A stretch of 64,000 nt of DNA from Kosakonia arachidis (GTDB lineage: Bacteria > Pseudomonadota > Gammaproteobacteria > Enterobacterales > Enterobacteriaceae), in contig NZ_FPAU01000004.1 of assembly GCF_900116535.1 (NCBI RefSeq), positions 248,001 through 312,000 on the forward strand, written 5' to 3'. The number at the start of each line of letters is the position of its first letter. The first letter of the stretch is position 1. The notes under the pieces were generated by a model. It did no database searches, was not told the origin of the DNA, and saw only the letters and a program-made list of their open reading frames with translations. Of the stretch, positions 41,114 through 49,865 are shown piece after piece. The position numbers were made by a program, and so were the translations under genes.

Positions 41114-42330
41114 AAGTCAGCTTCTTTTTGCTGAAGTTTCCATTATCTTCCGAAACCTTTGTCCTCAACCAGATTGTTGCGTTTATCAATATGGGGTTTG
41201 AGGTAGAAATCATTGCTCTGCAAAAGGGCGATATGAACAATACCCATGCGGCGTACACCGAATACCGGCTGGCGGAGAAAACCCACTGGCTGCTGTCGGA
41301 ACCGGAAGGTCGCATGGCGAAGCTGAGCTACCGTGCGCAGGCAATGGCGCGCGGGATGTGGAAATCAGCAACCTGGAAAGCGCTGAATATGAGCCGCTAT
41401 GGCAATGAAGCGCGTAACCTGATCCTGCCAGCGATTTGCGCCCTCGCACCGCGTACATTCAATGCGGATATTTTTATTGCTCACTTTGGCCCGGCAGGCG
41501 TTACGGCGGCAAAACTGCGTGAACTTGGGGTGCTGAAGGGCAAAATTGCCACGGTTTTTCACGGTATCGATATTTCCCATCGTGATGTGTTGAACCACTA
41601 CACACCGGAGTACCAGCAACTGTTTCAGCGTGGGGATTTGATGTTGCCGATCAGCGAACTCTGGGCGGGCAGACTGAAAAATATGGGATGCCCGGAGAAA
41701 AAAATCGCAGTTTCGCGTATGGGCGTCGATATGGCGCGCTTTAGCCTGCGCCCGGTTAAAACGCCGGGAACTCCGCTGCAAATTATTTCGGTGGCGCGCC
41801 TTACTGAGAAGAAAGGATTGCATGTGGCGATTGAAGCTTGCCGCCTGCTGAAGGAACGCGGCGTCGATTTTAAATACCGCATCCTGGGTATCGGCCCGTG
41901 GGAACGCCGTTTGCGCACGTTGATCGAACAGTTCCAGTTGGAAGATGTCATCGAGATGCCGGGTTTCAAACCGAGTCATGAAGTCAAGGCCATGCTTGAT
42001 GAAGCGGATGTTTTCCTGTTGCCTTCGGTGACGGGCGCGGATGGCGATATGGAAGGGATACCCGTTGCCCTAATGGAAGCGATGGCGGTAGGTATTCCGG
42101 TGGTTTCGACGGTGCACAGCGGCATTCCGGAGCTGGTTGAAACCGGGAAATCCGGCTGGTTGGTGCCAGAAAACGATGCGCAGGCGCTGGCGCAACGGCT
42201 TGCCGCATTTGGCTCGATGCAGAGTCAGGATTTGGCGCCGGTGGTGACGTGTGCGCGGGAAAAAGTCGAAACGGACTTTAATCAAAAGATCATCAATCAG
42301 CAGCTTGCCAGTCTATTGCAGGCGCTTTGA
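41110..42330 (+). CDS. wcaL: WcaL, colanic acid GT4 glycosyltransferase
   Basis: This 406-residue GT-B enzyme (E. coli 406) opens [20 protein letters not shown]. The donor-binding C-lobe has [20 protein letters not shown] and the motif [20 protein letters not shown] with the EX7E glutamates. A late galactosyl transfer in the repeat unit is the current proposal from E. coli work. It is translationally coupled to wcaK by ATGA. Confidence 0.95.
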   Translation: MKVSFFLLKFPLSSETFVLNQIVAFINMGFEVEIIALQKGDMNNTHAAYTEYRLAEKTHWLLSEPEGRMAKLSYRAQAMARGMWKSATWKALNMSRYGNEARNLILPAICALAPRTFNADIFIAHFGPAGVTAAKLRELGVLKGKIATVFHGIDISHRDVLNHYTPEYQQLFQRGDLMLPISELWAGRLKNMGCPEKKIAVSRMGVDMARFSLRPVKTPGTPLQIISVARLTEKKGLHVAIEACRLLKERGVDFKYRILGIGPWERRLRTLIEQFQLEDVIEMPGFKPSHEVKAMLDEADVFLLPSVTGADGDMEGIPVALMEAMAVGIPVVSTVHSGIPELVETGKSGWLVPENDAQALAQRLAAFGSMQSQDLAPVVTCAREKVETDFNQKIINQQLASLLQAL

Positions 42331-42341
42331 ATCGAGGTTTT

Positions 42342-43757
42342 ATGACCGCAAAAAAAGCATCAACACCGCTCTCACGCCGCACTTTTCTCGCCGCCAGCTC
42401 TGCGCTGGCGGCGCTCCCGTTGTTGCATTCGCCAGCCGCACGTGCGTTGGCAGGAAATGCTTCCGTCAACATCAGTGATTATGATCACAACGACTGGCCC
42501 GCTGCGTTAAATAAAGCCTTTAACGAGGGGCAAACGGTAGAAATCCCCGCCGGCCTGGTGTGTGAAAATATCAATACCGGGATCTTTATCCCGCCGGGTA
42601 AAACGCTGTTGATACGCGGTGCGCTAAAGGGCAGTGGGCGCGGACGATTTGTGTTGCAGGATGGTAGCCGGGTTATCGGCGAGAAAGGCGGAAGTTTGTA
42701 TAACATTACGCTGGATGTGCGTGGTTCCAACTGCGTCATCCGGGGGGTCAGCATGAGCGGCTATGGCCCGATCATGCAGATTTATATTGGCGGCAAAGAT
42801 AACAGCATGCTGCGTAACTTACTGATAGATAACATCACTGTCAGCAAGGCTAACTATGGCATTCTGCGTCAGGGTTTCCATAATCAACTGGACGGCGCGC
42901 GTATCACTAATAGCCGTTTCAGCGACTTGCAGGGCGATGCGATCGAATGGAACGTGGCAATTAACGATCGCAATATCCTTATTTCCGATCATGTTATCAA
43001 AAATATTGATTGCACCAACGGCAAGATTAACTGGGGTATCGGCATCGGGCTGGCGGGCAGTACCTACGACAATAACTACCCGGAAGATCAGGCAGTTAAA
43101 AATTTTGTCGTAGCCAATATTACCGGCAGTAATTGCCGCCAACTGGTACATGTTGAGAACGGCAAACATTTCATTATCCGCAACGTTAAAGCGGAAAATA
43201 TCACCCCCGATTTCAGCAAAAAGGCGGGCCTGGATAATGCCACGGTCGCCATTTACGGCTGTGATAATTTTGTTATTGATAATGTCAGTATGGTCAATAG
43301 TGCCGGAATGTTGATTGGTTATGGCGTGATCAAGGGGAATTATTTATCCATTCCTCAGAATTTTAAACTCAATGATATTCAGCAGGATAACAGCGACAGC
43401 AAATATAACCTGCGCGGTATCCAGATATCGTCCGGTAATGCAACGTCGTTTGTGTCCATCACCAATCTTAAAATGCAGCGAGCGACGCTCGAATTACATA
43501 ACAAGCCGCAACATCTTTTCTTGCGAAATATCAATGTAATGCAAAATGCAGCTTATGGTCCGGCGCTGAAACTCAATTTTGACTTGCGCAAAGATGTGCG
43601 CGGACGTTTTATGGCCAAGGAGAACACGCTATTGTCGCTGGCGAATATTCACGCAGTTAACGAAAACGGGCAAAGCTCGGTGGATATCGACAGAGTCGAT
43701 CAGCAGGTGGTAAACGTTGATAATTTGAACTTCCGGCTACCGGCGAAGCGGTTATAA
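42342..43757 (+). CDS. wcaM: WcaM, periplasmic beta-helix protein of colanic acid locus
   Basis: This 471-residue protein (E. coli 464) has a twin-arginine signal, [17 protein letters not shown] with a likely cut after PAARA, and then repeated right-handed beta-helix text such as [15 protein letters not shown] and [20 protein letters not shown], as in pectate-lyase-like folds. Its biochemical function is not established; a role in length control or processing of colanic acid is suspected. The start at 42342 has GAGG upstream; the in-frame TTG at 42327 is rejected. It is the last gene of the operon. Confidence 0.94.
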   Translation: MTAKKASTPLSRRTFLAASSALAALPLLHSPAARALAGNASVNISDYDHNDWPAALNKAFNEGQTVEIPAGLVCENINTGIFIPPGKTLLIRGALKGSGRGRFVLQDGSRVIGEKGGSLYNITLDVRGSNCVIRGVSMSGYGPIMQIYIGGKDNSMLRNLLIDNITVSKANYGILRQGFHNQLDGARITNSRFSDLQGDAIEWNVAINDRNILISDHVIKNIDCTNGKINWGIGIGLAGSTYDNNYPEDQAVKNFVVANITGSNCRQLVHVENGKHFIIRNVKAENITPDFSKKAGLDNATVAIYGCDNFVIDNVSMVNSAGMLIGYGVIKGNYLSIPQNFKLNDIQQDNSDSKYNLRGIQISSGNATSFVSITNLKMQRATLELHNKPQHLFLRNINVMQNAAYGPALKLNFDLRKDVRGRFMAKENTLLSLANIHAVNENGQSSVDIDRVDQQVVNVDNLNFRLPAKRL

Positions 43758-43943
43758 CCCGCTATTATGGGCTTTTGCGATAAATCCTGGTGATTTAACC
43801 AGGGGGTTAGGATTACATCGCTGGACTGAACTGGACATTCATAACACAAAATAAGACTTTTTACCGATCATCATCGCTAACTTACTGGCGAAACCAGGTT
43901 AAAGGTTTATACTTCGTCCAATTATTATAGGTGGATAGAAATA
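43758..43943 (+). promoter_or_regulatory. wcaM-galF gap with candidate galF promoter
   Basis: This 186-base gap holds TATACT at 43908-43913, 30 bases before the galF ATG, as a possible -10 with only a weak -35 (CTGGCG at 43885-43890). An imperfect hairpin CCTGGT/ACCAGG at 43786-43803 may mark the end of the colanic acid transcript. The ribosome site AGGTGG is clear at 43929-43934. Confidence 0.35.
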
Positions 43944-44837
43944 ATGGTTAATTTGAAAGCGGTTATTCCGGTAGCTGGGCTGGGAATGCATATGCTTCCT
44001 GCCACGAAAGCCATTCCAAAAGAGATGCTGCCGATTGTCGACAAGCCGATGATTCAGTATATCGTCGATGAAGTTGTTGCTGCAGGGATCAAAGAAATCG
44101 TTCTGGTTACGCACTCGTCTAAAAACGCAGTGGAGAACCACTTTGACACCTCATATGAGCTGGAAGCGTTGCTGGAGCAGCGTGTTAAACGCCAGCTGCT
44201 GGCGGAAGTCCAGTCTATTTGCCCGCCGGGCGTAACGATCATGAACGTGCGTCAGGCGCAGCCGCTGGGCCTGGGTCACTCTATCCTCTGTGCTCACCCG
44301 ATTATTGGCGACAACCCGTTTGTGGTGGTGTTGCCGGATATCGTGCTGGACAATGCCACTGCGGATCCGCTGCGCTACAACCTTGCCGCTATGGTGGCGC
44401 GTTTCACGGAAACGGGCCGCAGCCAGGTACTGGCAAAACGCATGAAAGGTGATCTCTCTGAATACTCTGTGATTCAGACCAAAGAGCCGCTGGATAACGA
44501 AGGCAAGATTAGCCGTATCGTCCAGTTCATCGAAAAACCAGATCAGCCGCAAACGCTGGATTCTGACCTGATGGCCGTGGGGCGCTATGTGCTTTCTGCG
44601 GATATCTGGCCTGAGCTGGAGAAAACCGAACCGGGCGCCTGGGGCCGTATCCAGTTGACTGATGCGATTGCCAAACTGGCCGAAAAACAGTCTGTCGATG
44701 CAATGCTGATGACCGGCGAGAGCTACGACTGCGGTAAAAAAATGGGCTATATGCAGGCATTTGTGCAGTATGGCTTACGCAACCTGAAAGAAGGTCAAAA
44801 ATTCCGCGATAGCATTAAGAAATTACTTACACAATAA
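43944..44837 (+). CDS. galF: GalF, UTP-glucose-1-phosphate uridylyltransferase-like protein
   Basis: This 297-residue GalU paralogue (E. coli 297) has the GalF hallmark [19 protein letters not shown], where active GalU has TR in place of MH. GalF is therefore thought to be a poor enzyme that modulates GalU and UDP-glucose supply. It retains [25 protein letters not shown] and the ending KKLLTQ. It marks the conserved left flank of O-antigen clusters in this family. Confidence 0.96.
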   Translation: MVNLKAVIPVAGLGMHMLPATKAIPKEMLPIVDKPMIQYIVDEVVAAGIKEIVLVTHSSKNAVENHFDTSYELEALLEQRVKRQLLAEVQSICPPGVTIMNVRQAQPLGLGHSILCAHPIIGDNPFVVVLPDIVLDNATADPLRYNLAAMVARFTETGRSQVLAKRMKGDLSEYSVIQTKEPLDNEGKISRIVQFIEKPDQPQTLDSDLMAVGRYVLSADIWPELEKTEPGAWGRIQLTDAIAKLAEKQSVDAMLMTGESYDCGKKMGYMQAFVQYGLRNLKEGQKFRDSIKKLLTQ

Positions 44838-44846
44838 GTAATTAAA

Positions 44847-44862
44847 CGCTGCTGTTGCAGCG
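44847..44862 (+). terminator. Small hairpin after galF
   Basis: CGCTGC-TGTT-GCAGCG forms a perfect 6-bp stem nine bases after the galF stop, followed by CTAGTTTATAA, a weak U-containing tail. It is a plausible modest terminator for galF. Confidence 0.45.
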
Positions 44863-44906
44863 CTAGTTTATAAGGCAGTAAAGAGTCGCTATGAGGTGTT
44901 TCATTC

Positions 44907-44920
44907 TCAGGTTATTCTTA
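44907..44920 (+). promoter_or_regulatory. RcsAB-box-like site upstream of O-antigen leader
   Basis: TCAGGTTATTCTTA matches 11 of 14 positions of the E. coli wza RcsAB box and shares the TTATTCTTA end with the candidate box before wza. Its distance to the ops element (about 215 bases) is shorter than in the wza leader. Function is inferred only. Confidence 0.3.
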
Positions 44921-45121
44921 CTGCCTTATTTATTTCTACTGCAAAATCAAGAAGTAAAATAGTGTTTTTGCGGGGTTTTTGTACAACCAGAACTAAGGAT
45001 TTTCCTTGTTTCGAGGTTTATTTCGGTAGAGAATATCCGCCTTGGCATTTTGTGCCGGATGGCAAAATAGACATTACGTTAATGATAAGCATTAACGGCA
45101 GAAATAGACGATAATTTCAAT

Positions 45122-45162
45122 CAGTTAACAGGTAGCTGAAGAGCCTGGGGCGGTAGCGTGCC
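45122..45162 (+). promoter_or_regulatory. JUMPStart / ops element of the O-antigen operon
   Basis: The element begins CAGTTAACAGGTAGCTG and ends with the ops core GGCGGTAGCGTGC (45149-45161). It is the standard leader of O-antigen operons, where RfaH is recruited. The rmlB start is 75 bases downstream. Confidence 0.92.
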
Positions 45163-45236
45163 TGAAGTTATTTAGGTTCTTTCTTTCGCCCGTTCATATA
45201 GTTCAAAATATTGCATAGCAAGTACGGATAATTCTC

Positions 45237-46319
45237 GTGAAAATATTGGTTACCGGTGGCGCAGGCTTTATTGGCTCTGCAGTGGTTCGTCATATCATTA
45301 ATAACACGCAAGATTCTGTGGTTAATGTCGATAAATTGACCTATGCAGGAAATCTTCAATCACTTACAGATGTCTCAGATAGCGAGCGTTATTTTTTTGA
45401 GCATGCGGATATTTGCAATGCAGAAGAAATGGCGCGTATCCTGGACGAGCACAGGCCTGATGCTGTTATGCATCTGGCTGCGGAAAGCCATGTTGACCGT
45501 TCTATCACTGGGCCTGCAGCCTTTATTGAAACCAATATTGTAGGCACTTATGTATTGCTGGAAGCGGTTCGTGCGTATTGGTCCTCGCTGACAGATGCGG
45601 CAAAAAAAGCATTCCGCTTTCATCATATCTCGACAGATGAAGTTTACGGCGATTTGCCACACCCTGATGAGCAGCCGCAAGGGCAGCCGTTACCGCTGTT
45701 TACAGAAAAAACGGCCTATGCGCCGAGCAGTCCTTATTCCGCGTCAAAAGCCTCCAGCGATCATCTGGTTCGCGCCTGGCTACGTACCTATGGTATGCCG
45801 ACCATTGTCACCAACTGTTCCAATAACTACGGTCCTTACCACTTCCCCGAAAAATTGATCCCGCTGGTTATTCTTAATGCGCTTGAAGGTAAACCGTTGC
45901 CCATCTACGGCAAAGGCGATCAAATCCGCGACTGGCTGTACGTTGAAGATCACGCCCGTGCGCTCTATACCGTGGTGACTCAGGGTGTGGCCGGTGAGAC
46001 CTACAACATTGGCGGTCATAACGAAAAACAGAACCTCGATGTTGTTTATACGATCTGTGATTTGCTCGATGAGATTGTGCCGAAAACCGCTTCTTATCGC
46101 GATCAAATCACCTATGTTACCGATCGTCCTGGCCACGACAGGCGGTACGCCATCGACGCTGAAAAAATCAGTCGCGAACTGGGCTGGAAACCGCAGGAAA
46201 CCTTTGAGTCAGGTATCCGTAAGACAGTGCAGTGGTACCTCGATAATCAGCATTGGGTTGAGAACGTTAAAAGCGGCGCATACAAAAGCTGGATCGAACA
46301 GAACTACGAGAAGCGTTAA
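45237..46319 (+). CDS. rmlB: RmlB, dTDP-glucose 4,6-dehydratase
   Basis: This 360-residue dehydratase (E. coli 361) forms dTDP-4-keto-6-deoxyglucose, the branch point to both L-rhamnose and 4-amino-4,6-dideoxyhexoses. The NAD site is TGGAGFIG (6-13), the catalytic Asp-Glu pair is D134-E135 in [12 protein letters not shown], and the Y-x3-K is Y167/K171 in YSASK. The start codon is GTG (gtgaaaatattg), in line with the family N-terminus MKIL. It heads the O-antigen operon behind ops. Confidence 0.97.
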   Translation: MKILVTGGAGFIGSAVVRHIINNTQDSVVNVDKLTYAGNLQSLTDVSDSERYFFEHADICNAEEMARILDEHRPDAVMHLAAESHVDRSITGPAAFIETNIVGTYVLLEAVRAYWSSLTDAAKKAFRFHHISTDEVYGDLPHPDEQPQGQPLPLFTEKTAYAPSSPYSASKASSDHLVRAWLRTYGMPTIVTNCSNNYGPYHFPEKLIPLVILNALEGKPLPIYGKGDQIRDWLYVEDHARALYTVVTQGVAGETYNIGGHNEKQNLDVVYTICDLLDEIVPKTASYRDQITYVTDRPGHDRRYAIDAEKISRELGWKPQETFESGIRKTVQWYLDNQHWVENVKSGAYKSWIEQNYEKR

Positions 46320-46321
46320 TC

Positions 46322-47221
46322 ATGAATATTTTGTTATTCGGTAAAACGGGGCAGGTTGGTTGGGAGCTGCAACGGGCGCTGGCCCCCCTTGGCAATGTGA
46401 TTGCTGTTGACGTTCACTCTACTGATTATTGTGGTGATTTCAGTAAGCCGAACGAGGTAGCCGAAACCGTTCGCCGTATTCGCCCTGATGTGGTGGTGAA
46501 TGCTGCTGCGCACACCGCCGTGGATAAAGCTGAATCAGAGCGTGGTTTTGCGCAACTGCTGAATGCAACCAGTGTTGAGGCAATTGCGCGTGAAGTTGGT
46601 GCGATTGGCGGCTGGCTGGTGCACTACTCGACGGATTATGTTTTTCCCGGTACTGGCGATACTCCCTGGTGTGAAACGGATCTCCCCGCGCCGCTGAATG
46701 TCTATGGCGAAACCAAGCTGGCAGGGGAAAAAGCCGTCCAGCAACATTGCCCTCATCATCTTATTTTTCGTACCAGTTGGGTCTACGCGGGCAAAGGAAA
46801 TAACTTTGCCAAAACAATGCTCAACCTGGCAAAAGACCGCGAAGAGCTCTCCATTATCGATGATCAGTATGGTGCGCCAACCGGTGCCGAATTACTGGCA
46901 GACTGTACGGCACATGCGATTCGTACTGCAATGACTAAACCGGAGGTCGCCGGGCTTTACCACCTGGTTGCTGCGGGAACTACAACCTGGTATGCCTTTG
47001 CGCAAATGGTGTTTGACGAGGCGCGGAAGGCGGGTTTAACGCTGGCGCTTAACAAAGTTAATCCGATTGCTACAGAAGCTTATCCAACTCCGGCGAAGCG
47101 TCCGGGTAATTCGCGGCTCAACACAGAAAAATTTCAGCGCGAATTCGGTCTTGTTTTGCCGCCATGGGAGAATGGCGTAAAACGTATGCTTGCTGAACTC
47201 TTTGCTGCAACGTCAATTTAA
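46322..47221 (+). CDS. rmlD: RmlD, dTDP-4-dehydrorhamnose reductase
   Basis: This 299-residue SDR-type reductase performs the last step to dTDP-L-rhamnose using NADPH. The Rossmann motif is GKTGQVGWELQ (7-17), STDYVFPGTGDTPW follows, and the Y-x3-K is Y128/K132 in YGETK. It starts two bases after rmlB. It shows the usual enterobacterial rmlBDAC order. Confidence 0.97.
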   Translation: MNILLFGKTGQVGWELQRALAPLGNVIAVDVHSTDYCGDFSKPNEVAETVRRIRPDVVVNAAAHTAVDKAESERGFAQLLNATSVEAIAREVGAIGGWLVHYSTDYVFPGTGDTPWCETDLPAPLNVYGETKLAGEKAVQQHCPHHLIFRTSWVYAGKGNNFAKTMLNLAKDREELSIIDDQYGAPTGAELLADCTAHAIRTAMTKPEVAGLYHLVAAGTTTWYAFAQMVFDEARKAGLTLALNKVNPIATEAYPTPAKRPGNSRLNTEKFQREFGLVLPPWENGVKRMLAELFAATSI

Positions 47222-47268
47222 CTTTTTAAATACCCTCTGGGCAGGCATTTATTGCGCGAGAATACGAA

Positions 47269-48147
47269 ATGAAAACACGTAAAGGAATCATTCTGGCGGG
47301 CGGTTCGGGAACCCGTTTGTATCCGGTAACAATGGCTGTGAGTAAACAACTGTTACCGATTTACGATAAGCCAATGATTTATTATCCTCTGTCCACACTC
47401 ATGCTGGCCGGGATTCGCGACATTCTGATCATCAGCACGCCACAGGATCTCCCCCGCTTTGAACAGTTGCTTGGTGATGGCAGCCAGTGGGGGTTAAGCC
47501 TGCACTATAAAGTTCAGCCAAGTCCGGACGGGTTGGCGCAGGCATTTATCCTCGGCGAAGAATTTATTGGTAACGATCCTTGCGCACTGGTGCTGGGTGA
47601 CAATATTTTCTATGGACATGATTTGCCGAAACTGATGGATACAGCGGTTAATCAGGAAAGTGGTGCGACTGTTTTTGCTTATCATGTTACCGATCCTGAA
47701 CGCTATGGTGTCGTCGAGTTTGATAGTGGAGGTATTGCTGTTAGCCTGGAAGAGAAGCCGCAGGAACCGAAAAGCAATTATGCGGTGACCGGCCTCTATT
47801 TTTACGATAATGATGTGGTTGCGTTGGCGAAAAGTCTGAAGCCTTCATCTCGCGGTGAGTTGGAGATTACCGATATCAATCGCCTTTACATGGAGCAGGG
47901 GCGTTTGTCTGTGGCGATGATGGGACGTGGTTACGCGTGGCTAGATACCGGCACCCATCAAAGTTTGATTGAAGCCAGCAATTTTATTCAAACCATTGAA
48001 GCTCGTCAGGGACTTAAGGTTTCCTGCCCGGAAGAGATTGCATTCCGTAAAGGATTTATCAGCGCTGAACAGGTGCAAAATTTGGCTGTTCCGCTGTCCA
48101 AAAATGCTTATGGGCAGTATCTATTGAAGATGGTTAAAGGCTATTAA
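47269..48147 (+). CDS. rmlA: RmlA, glucose-1-phosphate thymidylyltransferase
   Basis: This 292-residue enzyme makes dTDP-glucose from dTTP and glucose-1-phosphate. The nucleotide loop is [20 protein letters not shown] (9-28), followed by [32 protein letters not shown] holds a metal-binding aspartate, and the donor pocket includes [15 protein letters not shown]. It feeds RmlB for both rhamnose and the amino sugar. rmlC begins three bases after the stop. Confidence 0.97.
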   Translation: MKTRKGIILAGGSGTRLYPVTMAVSKQLLPIYDKPMIYYPLSTLMLAGIRDILIISTPQDLPRFEQLLGDGSQWGLSLHYKVQPSPDGLAQAFILGEEFIGNDPCALVLGDNIFYGHDLPKLMDTAVNQESGATVFAYHVTDPERYGVVEFDSGGIAVSLEEKPQEPKSNYAVTGLYFYDNDVVALAKSLKPSSRGELEITDINRLYMEQGRLSVAMMGRGYAWLDTGTHQSLIEASNFIQTIEARQGLKVSCPEEIAFRKGFISAEQVQNLAVPLSKNAYGQYLLKMVKGY

Positions 48148-48150
48148 TAA

Positions 48151-48693
48151 ATGAATATTCTTGAGACGGAAATTCCGGATGTGTTGATCATTGAGCCAAA
48201 AGTTTTCGGCGACGATCGCGGATTTTTTTTTGAAAGTTATAACCAGTCAGCGTTAGAAGAGCGAATTGGCAGCAAACTTTCCTTCGTACAAGACAATCAT
48301 TCAAAGTCGAAGCAGGGGGTTTTGCGGGGATTGCACTACCAGGCCGCACCTTACGGACAAGCCAAATTAGTGCGCTGTGTGGTGGGTGAAGTTTTTGATG
48401 TCGCAGTAGATATTCGTCGTGATTCTTCAACATATGGTCGCTGGGTGGGAGCCAATCTTTCCGCCGAAAATAAACGTCAATTGTGGATTCCTGACGGATT
48501 TGCCCATGGTTTTTTGGTTCTGAGCGAAACGGCCGAATTTTTATATAAAACCACAAACTACTATGCCCCCACCGCGGAACGCAGTATTGCCTGGAATGAC
48601 CCAACATTAGATATTAAATGGCCATTGCCAATGGACAAGTTGATTCTTTCAACTAAAGATATGCAAGCGGGTAGTTTTACAGATTTGAAATAA
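48151..48693 (+). CDS. rmlC: RmlC, dTDP-4-dehydrorhamnose 3,5-epimerase
   Basis: This 180-residue cupin epimerase converts dTDP-4-keto-6-deoxyglucose to dTDP-4-keto-L-rhamnose. The family core is DDRGFFFESYNQ (21-32), the catalytic histidine is H62 in LRGLHYQ, and WIPDGFAHGFLVLSE is typical. The codons for F25-F27 form a run of nine T (48223-48231). The gene marks the change to AT-rich DNA that continues to about 60700. Confidence 0.96.
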   Translation: MNILETEIPDVLIIEPKVFGDDRGFFFESYNQSALEERIGSKLSFVQDNHSKSKQGVLRGLHYQAAPYGQAKLVRCVVGEVFDVAVDIRRDSSTYGRWVGANLSAENKRQLWIPDGFAHGFLVLSETAEFLYKTTNYYAPTAERSIAWNDPTLDIKWPLPMDKLILSTKDMQAGSFTDLK

Positions 48694-48702
48694 GGAAGAA
48701 AA

Positions 48703-49833
48703 ATGATTCCGTTTAATAAACCCTATTTACACGGGAATGAACTGACCTACATTTCTCAGGCCGTTAGTGGTGGGAAAATTTCTGGTGATGGGGTTTTTAC
48801 CAAGAAAAGCCACGAGTTCTTTGAAAAAAAATATGGATTTAAGAAGGTTTTGTTAACCACTTCCTGCACGGATGCACTGGAAATGGCTGCGATATTGTTA
48901 GACATACAGCCAGGTGATGAGGTCATTGCTCCATCTTATACGTTTGTCTCGACGGTAAATGCATTCTCGTTACGTGGCGCGAAGCTTGTTTTCGTTGATA
49001 GCTATAGTGATAATCCAAACATAAATCCGGTTGCGATCCGCAATAATATTACTGCGAAGACCAAAGCGATTGTCATTGTGCATTACGCGGGGGTTGCATG
49101 CGATATGGATGCTGTCATGGCGATTTCGAAGGAATTTAATATTCCGGTTGTCGAGGATGCCGCACAAGCTATTGATTCGTACTACAATGATAAACCATTA
49201 GGCAGTATTGGGACATTTGGTACTTTCTCATTCCATGAAACGAAGAATATTATTTCGGGTGAAGGTGGAATGCTTGTCATCAATGACGAAAAGTATATCC
49301 AGCGTGCTGAAATTATCAGAGAGAAAGGAACCAACCGCGCTTCATTCTTTAGAGGTGAAGTGAATAAATATGGCTGGGTCGATATTGGTTCTTCATTTTT
49401 ACCTTCCGATATTATTGCCGCCTATCTGTATGCACAACTTGAAAAAATTGATACCATCCAGGCGAAAAGAAAAGCACTATGGCAGCGTTATCATGATGGA
49501 TTGAATGAACTTGCGGCGAAGGGTTTTATTACTCTGCCGGTTGTTCCTGAGTTTGCCACCAACAATGCGCATATGTTTTACATTGTCTGTGAGAATATAA
49601 AAGCGCGTTCAGAACTTATTCAATATCTTAAGGGTAACGGTATACATTCTGTGTTCCATTACCTTTCATTGAATAAAAGTGACTACTATCTCGCTAATAA
49701 TGAGAGCGTGGATCTGGAAAATAGCGATCGTTTTACCGACTGTTTACTGCGGCTCCCGATGTTCTATGAATTAGAACTGGAACAGGTGGATTATATCTGT
49801 TCCAAAATTTCTGATTTTTATAATGTGAAATAG
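48703..49833 (+). CDS. WecE-like dTDP-4-keto-6-deoxyhexose aminotransferase
   Basis: This 376-residue DegT/DnrJ/EryC1 family PLP enzyme has the PLP lysine K181 in FSFHETKNIISGEGG, the aspartate site VVEDAAQAIDSYY, and nucleotide-sugar blocks IAPSYTFVSTVNAFSLRGAK and REKGTNRASFFRGEVNKYGW. These resemble E. coli WecE, which makes dTDP-4-amino-4,6-dideoxygalactose (Fuc4N) for enterobacterial common antigen. It diverges clearly from WecE, so dTDP-Fuc4N is the best guess and Qui4N is an alternative. The substrate comes from RmlA/RmlB. Confidence 0.85.
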   Translation: MIPFNKPYLHGNELTYISQAVSGGKISGDGVFTKKSHEFFEKKYGFKKVLLTTSCTDALEMAAILLDIQPGDEVIAPSYTFVSTVNAFSLRGAKLVFVDSYSDNPNINPVAIRNNITAKTKAIVIVHYAGVACDMDAVMAISKEFNIPVVEDAAQAIDSYYNDKPLGSIGTFGTFSFHETKNIISGEGGMLVINDEKYIQRAEIIREKGTNRASFFRGEVNKYGWVDIGSSFLPSDIIAAYLYAQLEKIDTIQAKRKALWQRYHDGLNELAAKGFITLPVVPEFATNNAHMFYIVCENIKARSELIQYLKGNGIHSVFHYLSLNKSDYYLANNESVDLENSDRFTDCLLRLPMFYELELEQVDYICSKISDFYNVK

Positions 49834-49865
49834 AGCAATGTGCAAGTTGGTTTTTGTGAGCCGTT

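Larger units (their letters stand above)
44838..45236 (+). other. galF-rmlB intergenic region: O-antigen operon control and leader
   Basis: These 399 bases hold a small hairpin just after galF, an RcsAB-like site, an AT-rich tract and the second JUMPStart/ops element 75-115 bases before the rmlB start. No believable gene is present; a 72-codon plus-strand frame (44896-45114) has no family similarity. The promoter of the O-antigen operon should lie between about 44870 and 45100 but cannot be fixed. Confidence 0.75.

Noticed and set aside
44896-45114. 72-codon plus-strand open frame between galF and rmlB
   Set aside because: No recognisable protein text and weak ribosome site; it ends just before the JUMPStart element, where a leader is expected.
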